Source: Ananas comosus
Taxonomy: Eukaryota; Streptophyta; Magnoliopsida; Poales; Bromeliaceae
Direction: 5' to 3'
Length of the DNA stretch: 64,000 bases
Assembly: GCF_001540865.1 (NCBI RefSeq)
Contig: NC_033640.1
Location: 6,562,037 to 6,626,036, forward strand
Part shown: positions 25,001 through 39,200 of the stretch, in pieces
Numbering within the stretch: the stretch's first letter is position 1
How the letters are laid out: every line of letters starts with the position of its first letter
Translations under genes and position numbers: made by a program
The notes under the pieces: generated by a model
The model's input: only the letters and a program-made list of their open reading frames with translations
What the model was told of the DNA's origin: nothing
Database searches by the model: none

Positions 25001-28000
25001 TAGTTAGGTATATCATTGAACTGATAATCTGGGCATATTTCTGTTGATTCACAGGATTACTAGTGTTCTTCGCAAGCTGAACACAATGTTTGAAAAGGAG
25101 CGCCTCAGGCGTACGCCTCAGCACCTAGGTGCGAGGCGCGAGTCTCAACGCCTTAGGGAGTGAGGCGTGCGCCTCAGAACGCGCCTCGTGATATTTACGT
25201 TCAATGTGCCTAGGGTTTGAACTTTCGGGTTTTGAGTTTCTTCAATATATTCTAAAATGTCAAGATATTTTTTTTTAAAAAAAATCCTAATTTGAACGCT
25301 TTCTTTTTCTTTTCTCTTAGTCGTTCTCTCTTCCACCCCCCAATGGCAATTAGTAGCAGCAGCAAGAAGCAGGAAGCAGCAGCAAGCGCTTTTAAGTTGA
25401 AAGTTGAAACATAATTTTTTTTTAATTTTTAGGCTGAGAACATTTAGGCTTGCGGTTTCTTTAACTTTTTATGGTTATTTTGTTTTTGTGTAGCTATTTT
25501 TGAATTTTTTAACATAAAACATTTATTTAAAATAGGATTGTTAAGAGTGTTTTATTTTTATTAGATATGAGCCTTACCTTCTTGAGGCACACACCTTGCG
25601 ATGTGCCTCGCGCCTAGGCTCCATAAGGCCTTTCCGCCTTTTTGTGCCTTGCGCTTTTTCAAACACTCATGAATACTAGGATTAAATGAAATAGAAACAT
25701 GACAACAATTTGAATACCCAAATTTATTAAAAACTATTCAAGTATGATGAGATCGGGTTAGAAGAATAGAAGGTAGTAGCAAAAGAGGATAGAGGGTAAA
25801 AAGAAATTTTCCCTATTTTCTTTGTTTCTTTCTCAGTTATTCTATGGACGAACGTGGAGGAATATATATAGGGATAAGGGAGTTGAACACTAGAAAACGT
25901 CTGACCTCACGTCCTCTCTTGTTAGGCAAAAGAAATGGAACAGGAAAAAGAACATTAGGTTTCCTTTCGCCCAAAGAAAAAAAAGATAATAAATAATAAA
26001 TAATAAATACATAATAAATACGAGAAATAAATAACTCAAAATTCAATATTTTGCATTTTCCTACAACAGAAAGGGAACAATTGGGTGGTGCTAGGGGAAG
26101 AGGTTGCTCCCGGGGGGTGAGGTTGGTGGGGTAATGGAGGAAACAAATGTTTTGTTTTTTCTCCTATTAGTTTCATAGCCATCAGACTTGCACAGACCTT
26201 GAAGTAGATCTGATGGCTAAGAACTTATGAGTACATAAGAGTATAGTATCTGCACTCTCTATATATATTTAAAACATCAATGCTCTATGATATGCAGGAG
26301 ATATTTATTGTTACAATCAAGGTTTAAAGTGCGGTGGTACGAGGGTGTGCCGTTGTCTGCCTGGCACGGTACGACACCGGCATGTTTCTGTGCCGACATA
26401 TGATACGCTTGTGTGCCGATGGGTACGTATGACTTCCTACTGGCACGCTTTGGCACAGACTTATTTTAGTCTTTTGGTTCCAGTAAGCTCTTATAATATT
26501 ATTTTGAAAGATTTAATCAAATAATTGTGAATATTTGCTATGTATAGCTTACTATACTCATCAATTAACATACTTGTAAGTTTTTCTGTATGTAAAGTAC
26601 AACTATGCCTGATGCATAATAGAAATTGTACAGGTTAGAATTTTTAAAATGTAAAGACATCTTTTCTTTCTTTTTTCTTTTGGCCATATTTCTTTCTTTT
26701 TTCTTTTGCTTCGAAATTTGTTTATTGAGTTCGATTTTGTTCCCTTAATGCGGCAAAAGTTTTGCGTGACTGTGGTGGGCTGCGGGCTCCCCGCAGTATG
26801 GATTAGATATGTAAATTTAAAATTTACCTTACATTGATGAACAAAAAAAATTAAATTATAATTTTTTTGATTTGCCTAACAAGTAGATTTTTTATTTGCA
26901 ATATCTTTGGGGAGGGTGTGGGGTACCTAGAATGCTTCTGGTACCCCAAAAAACAAAACAAAAAGAAAAAAAAAAGCAAAAAAAAAAAAGCCGACAAGGC
27001 ATGCGTTGCCGTGCCTCTCTGTTTCGTGCCGCACGGTCCCGCATGCTGCGGCACGGAGGGGCGGTCCGAGACCCCCCTGTACTTCAATCCTTGGTTACAA
27101 TGGGTAAGAGTGGGGATCCAAGAAAATCTTTTATAAATATCTTTCGCTTTTCTTTTTTTATTTATATTTTTTTCCTTCGTGTTTCAATTTTCACTTTTTG
27201 CATTTGCATTCTATGATTTACAGTCGGAACTCCTGAAACATAATTATAAACAGCTGGAAATGTCTTTTTGGTGGTGGACTCAAACTGAAACAAATATCAA
27301 TTTTGCAAGACATGTTCTAGGTTTCCTTTAATTGTTTGTTTTCAAGCTCAGGTGCACTAATTTATGCTCATGATGCCCTACAAATTGACATGCTCATGCT
27401 GGATGATGTTCTTTTGATTCCATATTTGTGTTGGTTCCTGGATGAGCATGCTCGTCATTAATTTAAATTTTTGTCACGCTTCGTATAGTTGTATCATCTA
27501 GATGCAATTTTCTTTTGTGATTCGAGATAGAAAAATGGCTTATTATTAATGTAGGTATTAAGTTCTGAATAAATGTCACATCATGATGCAGTAAGTTCTG
27601 AATAAATGTCACATCATGATGCAGTAGTTTAGTTCTAGTCTAGTGAAAGAAAAGAGATGACAAGCAACTTTTATTATGAGTTTTAAAGTTGATTGATATT
27701 GAATAGGCAAGTCAATTTGCAGTTATTATGCAAGGGCTTAGTGGCCTTGGATGGTTCAATATTAACCATTGAGATTTCCCCTTTTGAATCTTCCTGTTTT
27801 ATTATCTAGTTAATAACTGGTTACAGTACCATATTCATGTGCTATAAAAGTGATGCTTTACAAAGGATAGTACCTAGTAATTATAATTTTCATGGCTAGT
27901 TATGTAAAACTACTTTGTTCCTTGGTGCATACTAAGTTGATTTCTTTTCCTTGGCATAAAATAAGTGGTTAAAGTTTCATTTCATTTGCCTGTTTAGTTA

Positions 28001-31000
28001 TGGTTGATTTTTTTTAGTTGCCACCCAAAATTTGATGAGGTTTTTTAATTTTGTTTTATCATGAAATTAGTATTAATAATCTCTTTTCGCAGTGTATGCA
28101 AACGATGAATCTCATACAACTGAATCTCTTAGGAGGGAGGTCTTGCAACTAGTTAATGACGGGCTGGAAAGGAAGCTGCTATCCATCTTACAGGACCTAC
28201 TTTCACCTGTAACTTATGCAAAAACTGTATGTTGAAAAAATCAATTTTGCTCCCAATTAATAGCCTAGCCACTCCGATAGACCTTTTAAGATTATGAATG
28301 ATCTGGAATCATATTTATTTGACAAAATCAATTTTGCTTTTTAATGTTGGCAGCACAAGTTATTATGTCTTTTCTATTTTATAGGTATGAAAATACTTGT
28401 CCTGCAAGAGTAACCTAACCCTAATGAACTCATCCGCTAAGCCATGTCATTCAAAATGCATATGACAAATAAAGCAGATGGAAGGCTGAACAATTAGTGA
28501 TTGGTATTTTTTCTCCCTTAATATTTAAGAAAATCACTTAAAAAGTACTTGTTCTTATGGTTTCTCCAAGCCAATAGAAAAAATACCTTCTCTTTTGTTT
28601 CATGTAAACTTTATACTGTTTTGGAAATGGCCAATGCTTCTCCGATAATGGTTTCCATCACCATTTATGGCATTGGAGGAGACGAGCTCCAAAGTGCTTC
28701 CGGCTTTTTCGGAAACTCTGAAGCATCAAGGTAGGTGCGTTCAGTGTTTAAAAAAGCGTGCCTTAGGCGCTTAGGCGCTAGGCTAACCAGGCAGCCCTTA
28801 GGCGGGGCGAGGTTGCCAAGGCGCGCCTAGCTCTAGGCTCAAGGCGCACTCAAGGCGCGCCTTTTTCATCTAACAGGTTTAGATCTAGTTCTGTATACTG
28901 TAATGGGTTTGGATCCATATATTTATTAGTCTAATGGGTTGAAACATCTAAAATAAATCCAAAATCCTAAACTAGCATAATCTAAACACTAAACAATCAT
29001 CAAAATCTCTCCGCTTGTTCCTCTCTCCCGCTCCTCCGTTGCCTCCGGCTCTCCCACTCTCCTGCTCGTCCAAATGTGGACTAATTAACATTTCTATTGT
29101 GGCGTATCTTGGCTTGGAGTCTTGAAAACTTAGCTTTCGTATGATCATTATGCCCTTTTAATGATCTTTGGCTTGAAACTTCAATTTTTTATACATGTTA
29201 CTTTTCTATGATCTTGTGCTTATAATTATATGTTTTTTACATCAAAGTTTCCTATATGTTTTTTGAATTATTAGTTATCTTTTTGCTGGCCTTTATTTGG
29301 AGGCAAAAAGGTAATTTGTTCTTTAACTTTTTTTGTATTATTTTGTTTTTCAAAATTATCATATATATCGCTTGGCTCTTTTTCTTTTCTTCATTTTTTT
29401 CTTCCGAAAATGTGATTATTTGGGTAGTTATAGAATATTTATTGTGATAATATGATTTTAAAGAGTATTTAGTACTACTTAATAATTATTAGAAAGTATA
29501 GTAAAAAGCTTCTTGGTTTCAGAATTCTATAAAATTGTGCGCCTCACCTCTCTCAAGCGCGCACTTACGCCTTGCGCCTAGGCTCTAACAGCCCTTTGCG
29601 CCGAGGTGTGCCTTAGGTTTTTTAAACACTGGGTGTGTTTGGCACCGCATTCCTAAACTAGGCTTGAATGTGATTGAATACTGAATATTCTCTCCTTGCT
29701 ATTGTTGGTTATCTTGTCACGGGCTTGGTTGGATGCGGAACAACAACTTTGTTAATTGAAGTACATAATGGAGAAGTAAAACCAAGTTTCTTATTTTTGG
29801 TTTCTTGTTGCAAAATTGAACCCTTAGGCGTGTGTAGACTGCAATCATTATTCCTCGAACTACTTTTCCATTTGTACTTGTGTTGAGCTTTTTTGCTTCC
29901 ATAATCTCTTGTTGAAATTCTGTTACTGAAGCCACATTATCTGCATATGCAGATGTGGTGACATTTTGTGACTTCATACATATTAGATGAGCATGATATG
30001 CTAATTATAGTAAGTTTCTCCATAGTGCTTACTTTGCTTTTGGGTGTGTCAAAGTGGGTATATCAGCATAATTGTTTCCTGCGGGCTAGTGTAAAGAGAA
30101 ATTTAAGGGGCATATTGACAGAATTGTTTTGTGGGTTAAAGGGGTGTTTGGTTTCTCGAGAAAGTGTGGAAAGTTGTTTTTTCGAAATAGTTTTTCATGG
30201 AAAACACCCTTTTCCATGGTTTTTGTTTTCCAGATAACAAATTCGGAAAACGGAAACTCTTGTTTTCCATGAAATATGGAAATACTTTTTTTGAAAAAGT
30301 TGCTTTTCCTATGGACTAAACGGATGGAAAACAATTTTCCAGCTATAAAACTTTTTTCTGGGCTATTTTCTGGGAAACCAAACACCTCCTAATGTAAAGA
30401 GAAATTTTAGGGCTTAATTGTGTTATTTTCATCTCTAATTTAAGTTTTGTTAGTTGTCTAAAATAGTTTTGTACATGGGCATGCACCAATAAAGGTGTAC
30501 ATAGGGTAGGGGATCACATGCTTGTTTGGTGTTTGCTAGGGAAGCCATGCGACTGAAGTCCAAAATAATGTTTTTGTTCATGGTTGAGGAGTTTCATTAA
30601 AATATCTACGTTGCTTGGCAACTAAGGACTTTGTGTTGTAAACGCAATGTCATTCATGTGACAATGTTTGAGTAAATTGCATTGATAATTCCTAAAGGGT
30701 GACTTGCACTACTAGTCCCCGAATTTCGAGAGGGTGCACTTCGGCCCCTAAACTTTAATTTTTTCCATTCGAAGACTTGATCTTTTGTACGTACACCTAA
30801 TAGTCCTATATCGGATGAGAACGGGGCTACGATTGGATATATAAGAGACTATGAACCATAGTAATAATAATTGAGCTTAAGCATTTTGGGCCAGTGGTTT
30901 GGATCCAAGGAGTTATTATTTTTAGTAGGCCGGGTCGTTACATTTGGTATAAGATCCAGTTCATCAGTTGGAAGTGTGAGGTGGGCCTTACATTGCCTGA

Positions 31001-34000
31001 TGATCTTGGGTTATGTGTGTGTGATTGGGCTGACGAGGACGTCAGGGTCCAAACGGGTAGAGTCCTACGTTGGATAGAAATGTTGAGAATATAACAAACT
31101 ATGGATCCTTCTAATAATAACTAAGTTTAAGCATTTTGAGCTAGTGGTTTGGGCCTAACGAGTTATTATTGCTAGTGAGTTGGGTTGTTACATTTCGTAT
31201 CAGAGTTGGTTCACCAGTCGGAAGTGTGAGATTGGCGTCACATCACCTGATGATTTCAGGCTGACGAGAACGTCAGGGACTAAACTGAGGGAGTCTGTGA
31301 TATCCCAATAGTCCCACAATGAATGAGAACGGGTTTATGATTGGGTATATAAGAGATCATGGATCTTAGTAATAATAACTCGGCCTAAGTATATTGGGCC
31401 GGTGGTTTGGGCCCAACGAGTTATTATTGCTAGTAGGCTCGGTCGTTACAATGTGCTGAAATTAAATGCTGTTGTTGAGCTCCTTTTAAATTGAGACGAC
31501 AGAGTAATAATGTTGCATCCTTGTCTTTACCATGCCATTATCACATCATTGCCACATCACTACCATGGAAGGAGGGATGGAGAGAAGAAATTATTGGCTT
31601 AATCCAGGCATCTACTGTGCCACATTATCTATGAATTGTAAGTTAAATTTGTGCATTATGATGCCCAAAATTTATGTAGTTTTTAATGGGGCTTTTTTAA
31701 ATGTCGTATTCACGTCCAACGGATTACGTTTTATTTTAAGACCTTTCTACTTGTAGTTATTGTGTAGATGATGTGGCACAACTGTTTCAGCCAATATTTT
31801 CTCCTCTCTTTCTCTTTTGCTGATGTACTAGTGACATGTCAAAATGGCATGGCAACAAATATGATGCAACATTAGTTGAGTAAGCTCTTTTGGATGAAGC
31901 ATGATAGGGGATTTACTTATAGTATGGATTTTAAGTATGAGGTTTCTAATAAGACCAAATAAGTTTAGCAACCAAAGCACAACCTTGGGACCAGAAGTGC
32001 ATTTTATTCTCCATGCCTTCTTGCAGAGCTTCATAGTTAATCATTGTTCTAAAAAGTGGTGCATAGACCTATATATGCACCTGCAAATGCGGAAGTCCTC
32101 GCTTCCCTGTACTGCAAAGACTGTATACACGTGGCTTGGGTGCCACATAATGAGCACCTAAGCAAGATAACTAGTAACCTGCACTTGAGCTATATGCAGA
32201 TAGATTTACCATAACATATAGTAAGGTACATGTATCTTATACTGAAAACAGTTTTTATATAGTAAGGTACATGAAATTTTACATTATTTTATAGGGCCAC
32301 AATGCCGTATAACACTTTTTACGTTCATGTATCTTAAATTTGTTGTATCTTATGTTGACTACATAGGCACTGCATATGCATCTGCCTTCTGCACGGGCGC
32401 TGTGGTACCTTGGGGTCTGCATATATTGCTTTCTGCATTTTTAGGGCATGGTAGATAATGCGGTACAAGGACAGATGTACTGTGCTAAAATGCAGAGCAA
32501 ATAATAATTAACTAGTGTAGTAACCCGCGCGATGCGGTGGATAAATAATAGAAAAAAAATATTGAAGAGAAAGAAGAAAGGAGTTTTGAAAATAAAAATT
32601 CAAGTGTGTTTTTTTTTTTTTGGTAGGAAAATATATGAATTGAACTAACTAATATGACCATTGAAAACAGATAACTGTCCAAAATCACCATTCAAAAGGA
32701 AAACCTGCAAAGGTCGTTTGAAGATGGAGATGATAATGTTGCAATGATGACGACAATGGCATTGAAAACCTCACGGAAGTTTGCAGAATTTTGCACCCTT
32801 TTGGGCATGGGATGGTTAGAAGTTGCGGGCTAGAACTGCCACACCAATTATGAAATCAGAACTAACCTCTAACTTAATCAAAATAATACATAGAAATCAA
32901 ATACTTGATTGATACAACCACTATATAAAAAATAATGCAAAAAAGTTAAATTCTAAGTGGATATATAGTAAGAATTCGAGATTAAAATAAGGAAAAGAAA
33001 AATTAGGTTTAGGATTTTCGTTTCCCAAACTTACCCCTCAATCCGTACATTTTCGTTGTCCAATTAGCTTCCTCCATTGAAGAAACTGTCCGATTACTTT
33101 CTTTTTCCATAAATTCAAAGAGGTCGATATAGATAGAAACCCTAGAAGCACACTCTTGATTGGGGGGGGGAGGGGGAGTCGGGTCAAGTCGGGTTGGCAC
33201 GGATTAGGGCTTGGAGGACTCCCTTGCTCTTTCCCAATCTCTAGATTTAAAAGTAGTAACTATTCATCTTCTCCTCTTTTAATTTTACATGTAAGGAATT
33301 GTTTGAGGGAGAAGAAAGGACTAATATTGAAGAGAAAAAACTCAAAAACGTATAAATTAAAAAACACATTGATTACAGGTCATTGAAGGGAGGGGAGGGG
33401 AAAAGCCAAGAGTAAAGACCATTCAAAAAAAGGGCTAGTGAGGGTGAAGGAAAACTTGCCACGTGGCAAAATCATTGGGAAATCATATAGGTTAATAGAT
33501 TGTGCACCTGTCTGCAACTCTTAGCCTTTGTTTGGTTGGGGGTTAAGGGGTGGAATAACCCCTTAACCCCCATATTATCCCCAAACACCCCCAAAAATGG
33601 GTGGGGTTAGCTAACCCCACCTAACTCGGGATAGCCTATTTTTAGGTGGGGTAGCTAACCCCACCTAACCCCACCAAACCCCAACCAAATACTATTTTCT
33701 ATTCATAATAACCCACTTCTTATCCCACCTATTCCAACCAAATATTATTTTTCACTATCCTGAACTAACTCCAACCCCTAACCAAACACAAAAATACTCT
33801 AACCCCACCTTAACCGTGAACTTAACCCTATCCCTGGAATAACTAGTTTTTCTTAACCCCGAACCAAACAGTATGTTAAGGGGATGAAGGACTAATGAAT
33901 TAAAGTAGGAGACTTGGTGAGAATAAGACATGGGGGCCTAATATCTTGCATGCTGTTGCTGCGTGCCATTACAAGATTGTTAGCAGTGTGAAAGTGGGGA

Positions 34001-36228
34001 ATAATCTTTTCAGCTATTAGAAAGTTAGTTTTTTCCCCCATTGTTGCTTAAGAAATGAGCAGTTTCACTTGGCATGCTGTCATAATATTGTACATCTCTT
34101 GCTTGTTCAGGCTTGTCAAAATGGAGATGATGTTTAGGCCAATCTACGATAGTATCAGGCTTTGATGATTAAAACATTAACATCGATATGTACAACAATT
34201 TTAATTTCTTAGAGAGATTCTGTAAATATTTCTACGTAAGTTTTTCTTGACAATTTGCATGTCATGAGAGATAAGACATGCATTAGTCTTGTGCTTGATG
34301 GCTCCAGATCCATGGTGCCAATGTCAGAAGAAAACTATTACTGGAATAATAAGATTTAGTGTAATAATTTCACAGCATGCTTGATTAATTTATTCATAAT
34401 TTTCGAAAATTTGTTACCAAATGTGTCCAAAAAAGAAGAGCAAAGCAAATGTAGCATGCCCAAAAGTGAACCAATCCCTGTGTAAACCTGCCCTTCCCTA
34501 TGGAGAATCATCACCTTGTTTGTGGGCAGTTGAAGTAGAAATTTTAGCCTAAGAACAAAAATTTTCTGATGGTCATATTTTGATCCTTGCAGTATGAAGA
34601 TTTTGAAATGTTAATTCCTTAGTTCTCGATTTGTTATTACATTATATTTTTTCTTTTTGACTTGCAATAAGTTGCTCTTTTGCCTTTATTTGATCTTGGC
34701 TTTTGTGAACTGAGTTGTTGTTTTCTTAGCATGAGTTTAACTATGCTTTCTTCATTGTGTAACCGTTTTAGGAAGCTGAAATCACAGAATTATGGGTGGA
34801 AGAAATGTTGATTGAAGACAATTTAATATTGGACATTTTGTTCCTTATTATGATAACTTCACTACCTGTAATGTTGGCCAATGGAAGACTTTATTTTCGA
34901 TTTTCAAGGTATGCATTATAATTATTATTATTTTTTAAAATTGTGTGGACTTCCATTTTTAGGGCACCTTTATCTTGAAAATTATTTGCACTACTCTTGA
35001 AATACATTTTTTACAGGGTATGTTAAGTGGTTCATTTGATGTTGGAAAACTAGCCGTATCTGTTGAAGCAAAAAATTCTTTCTGCTATGCAAAAGCTCAA
35101 CTGCTGCTAATTCTGATTGAAACTTTGGACTTGGAAAATCTTCTCCAATTGGTTCATGATGAAGTGCCTTTCAGGTTATGATGAATCTTTTGATATTTTG
35201 CTTCTGTTATAGAGCTGCTATACATGTTTCTTTCCAATGCTGATATGCAGTTGAGTTCCCAGTGCTAACTTACATTTCGTGGTGTGCATCAGGCAAGGCT
35301 TTTCTGCATTTTCACTGTTAGATGTTCAAGAGATGGATGCTGAAGTTTCAAGTCTCTCCGACTTAGGATTCAGGGAATCAGGGCCTTTAATTCTTGCATG
35401 GGCAGTTTTTCTTTGCTTGCTTTCGTCTCTCCCAGAAAGCAATACTGATTTGTTTACGGTAATGTTTATTTTCATTATTTATTTATTTTACCAATTTTCT
35501 CATCCAATCTCAATGAGAGATTTAATTTGTTTTCTTATTTTTCCTTTTTTCCCCCTAGGAGATTGATCATACTTCCTATGCCCGACAAGCCTTTGAGGCT
35601 GCAGCTTTCATCTACTTACTTGAAATACTTCAAAGCAACACCTTGAGGGAATCAGATGTAAGTTTCTCCTTAAATTACATTAACTTTTTTTTTTCTCTTC
35701 TTGTAGTTTATACTATAAGCTCCTTGTTGTTAGGAAAAGATGTTAATATACATTAAGTAGCCCTGAATTTGCTTACTATTTCTATAAATGCAATGGTTCT
35801 CATCGATATTAATATGCTAAAGGGGAAGACATCCATTTTGCTTCTTTCTGATATTTGTTTGTGTAAATGTTGTGTCCTCTCTTGTGCTATCAGGTTGGTA
35901 CTGTTCTTCCATTAGTTTGGTTTGTATATATGCTGTTCTCCTCTATGCTTCCTCTTGGAATGCTTCGTTAGCAATAATCAATTTTTGTTAGCATTCTTCA
36001 TGCACTATGTGCTAAGGTGCATGTGCTTGTATTGTGCTCTCTTGAATGCCCCAACAAAGAAATTAGCTTGTGCAACGAGTTAAACATCATTCTAAATGTG
36101 TCCTTAGTACTTGAGGATTTATTTTATGATAGTTTTCCTCCACTGAGACAATTAGAGTAGGTTGTACATATGTCATGCTCTGGGGTGTTTACCTTTACAA
36201 TTTGAAAAGGGTTCAGTTTGAAAAAGAT

Positions 36229-36268
<40 letters not shown>

Positions 36269-39200
36269 CCAATAGAGTTATGCAAATAGCCAATCAATTG
36301 AGTTTAAAAATATAATAAACAGCCCAGGACGTGCATAGATTTACCACGTGCATAGGGTTCCTCTGTCCACATGGACAGAGTCTTCCCTATGCATACATGG
36401 TGTCAAGCACGAACATAACATTTATCATTAGCATTAGAACCAAGAAGCAATATATTCATTCATAAGCATAATACAAATCAGTCATACAAACATGACTCAC
36501 ACTAATGTAAACAGCAGGGTGTGAGATACAACTGAATGTATCCCAGTGGGTATAATGCGCCGACAACCATCAAGTTGTACCAACTGGTCTACAATAATAG
36601 ATAGAAAAGAACAGCAGGGTAACTAAGCATAATAATAATGATATTGGAATGAAAGCAAGGTATCATGATGCACATAATGTGAAGCATGATGATAATGAAA
36701 CTAGAATGATAGCAAAGTAACAAGATGCTATATCTGTAGTAAAGGAAATGCATCAATGTACCGTCCAATCCAACAGTACCCAACCCACTCTTGGTCACAA
36801 GGACCTCAGGCTCGTGCCGTAGCAAGTTACTTAGCAGGGCTGACATATAACCGCATACCCTAGGGTATAGCGGGGGGCTCACGGGTCGATCAGATCACTT
36901 GACCTGTAACAGCAGGGGCCAGTCTGCTAGTGTACACAACATGTGTAACAGGTGCATGACAGTCACAATGCATAATGCTCAAGTATCTCACGGTCCAACG
37001 ACCGACAATCGGCAATAAGCAACTCCCAATCGGGAGAGCAACAGAGCTATTAAGGCTAATCACATCTATAATGTCTGAGCAACTATGATCACCTGCTCTA
37101 CAAGTCGTGCACTAATTGGAAACAAAGAAACCAGAGCAAGAATAAAGCATGAACTAAATCACGAGTTGGTACAAGGATATAAGCATGATGTAATAAAAGT
37201 GTAGTATAGATAATCAATAGCAGTAAGAACAGTAATAACCATGCCGAAAATGTAAACAGTTAGGCTATACTATACCGATATCCGGATCGGAGCAGCCACC
37301 TAATGCAAAGAAATCAAATACATGCTCCTCGCTAAGCAATTTAGGCGTCACCCCAACCTATATCAAACACAAAAGCTCTAATCAGTCCCTAGACGGCTAT
37401 CAACCGATGGCAATGCATTCAGTGCGTCATTTTCTGCTAAATGACCACTGAAACTGACTACGGTTCTTGCACTGGTTACACGACTGACTCAACCAACAAA
37501 TACAACTGCTATAATACCCTAACACTGCCAGAAAATGCTCCATTTTAGGTGTCCGAACAGTCGAACATAAAATGTGTAGGAGAGGGGTTATCGGCTCCAA
37601 ACTAAGCTGTAACGAGTTCCAACAAATGCCGAATTGGGCATGGGAACCAGTAGGACAATATACATGTTTCCGTTGCTGCTTTCACCCAGCAAGGGGCCCC
37701 TAGAATGGTTTCTACACATTCCGACACTCACGAGCACAAATAGTGTGTTGCGACGGCTGTTTTTCGCCCCGAAACACTTGGAACTGTCGTTTTCGGCACC
37801 GGGACAGCCCACGATCCCACAACCAGCCCCAAGGCTGATTACGCTTGGAAAATGATTATGATGGGGTCTCCAACAGTACTCGACCAACAAATTCGGCCAA
37901 AAAGACCTGTTTTCGATCTACCATTATTGATTTCGGCTATGAAAAAGTGTACAAGGTACACGCTCAGCCCGAACATGTTCAAAACCCTTCATTTGAAGTG
38001 TCGGGAAAGCGACTAAGTGTTCATGCATTTATACGGCCAGCGGGAAGCGAAAACAAGCTTCCAAAGTCCCGAATAGCACCGATTACGGTTACTAGGCAGA
38101 ACACACGCAATTTCCGATTCCGACGGATCTTGGCTTACAAAAACACAATTGCTGGAGGTTCGAACATCAACCTCTGGCCAGCTAAAGAGTTTCACCGGGC
38201 GTTCCGACTAGATCCAACAAGGATCGATCTACCACAACCCACCCACAACCATGACAATTACGATTAACATGATTTTACAACGAAAGAATGGAGTTTAAGA
38301 CGTTGCCAATGTTTCCCACATTTAGGAAGCCCAAAAAGTGTGGTTTGGACAGTGACGTGGTGCTGGTCACCGTGCTCACGCTCCGAGATGTTGGCAATGA
38401 TCGACGGCGACAAGGGTGCCTGGATCTAGTCGCTATCGCACCTCCCTCTAGAGTTCCACACAAGATTTGGCTCTTACAGTCGTTTTTGATCGTGCCTAAG
38501 GTGAGCACAGCCCGTGGAGGGTGCTGGAGAATACCTTGCTCACCAGAAAACGACTGGAGCAGTGCTGGGAGGTTGCGTTTGGGAGTGTTGGCTTGAAGGA
38601 GTTTGCAGCCTGGTGCAGGAAACAGCAGCGACGACAATAGGCAGGATCCGGCAAACCGCAGCACCGATTGTCGTGCCGTAACAGAGGGTGACTGAGAGGA
38701 GGTCGAGGGAGATGGTGCTTAGCCTATGGAGGTAGAAGAACCCGCAGCAAGGCCTCGCCAAACCTCGCGTCTAGCATGCTATTGAGAGGAGAGGAAATTC
38801 CGTTTTTTGGTCTATTTCTGGGTGATGATTGTCGGAATGGTCGTAGGGCTAAGGTGGAGGTGGCTGTCAGATGGGCACGTGCGGGAGGGGTAGAGAGAGA
38901 GAGCCGTGAGGGAAGAAAAGGGATTGTAGAAAAAGAAGAGAGTGAGATCGTGAAAAGGCAGGCGGACCGGTTCGGACACCTCGTTGGTGGCTCGGTTTGA
39001 GCCAGCCACCTAGGGTTTCGTGTTACAAAATCGCACGATGACCCTCCAACAAAACCTCCCTTGCGATGCCTCGCATTCATGTCCGCAGCTAACGACGCAA
39101 TTGTGCTAAACTACTTGTTGCAGCTTTTCAGGATAGTTTATTTTTTAGGATGGGGGTAAATCATTCACTTAGATATGTGTTAAGCTAAAAACTGCTTATT

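Larger units (their letters stand above)
11694..28092 (+). other. Intron 4 of NUP188 (16.4 kb)
   Basis: The longest intron seen. In order it holds: a hAT-like GGCACG element (11852-12945), a GGCA-rich copy (13303-13948), a foldback element (13955-14535), a GC-rich repeat interrupted by an 808-bp element (15030-16700), a truncated copia-like LTR (16701-17691), a short LTR retrotransposon (17764-19792), nested hAT-type pieces (19894-20860), a gypsy LTR with gag start (about 20866-23861), more hAT-type pieces (23862-24375), a copia remnant (24390-25068), a GCC-rich element (25085-25667), LTR and GC-rich repeat fragments (25736-26290) and a 776-bp hAT-like element (26318-27093). The tail 27102-28092 is plain intron sequence with a 33-bp duplication. 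Confidence 0.85.
28227..34771 (+). other. Intron 5 of NUP188
   Basis: The intron holds a GCGCC-rich hAT element (28742-29631), a TAA-flanked MITE (30140-30389), a tandem TRIM array (about 30790-31450), a repeat starting with CTAGTGTAGTAACCCGCGCG (about 32510-33504) and a TTA-flanked MITE (33534-33875). The stretches 28227-28733, 29640-30136, 31451-32509 and 33879-34771 show no recognised feature. Confidence 0.8.

Noticed and set aside
28549..28734. 61-residue open frame in intron 5
   Set aside because: It has no similarity I can recognise and sits in AT-rich intron beside a hAT element.
34772..35016. Explaining the exon 6 shift by an alternative splice site
   Set aside because: Family-like sequence is continuous on both sides of 34844-34848, leaving no room for an intron, and no other GT/AG pair restores the frame without losing conserved residues.
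37845..38664. Several 100-140 residue frames on both strands in intron 9
   Set aside because: They fall within a GC-richer LTR-like block, overlap each other on both strands and show no domain.
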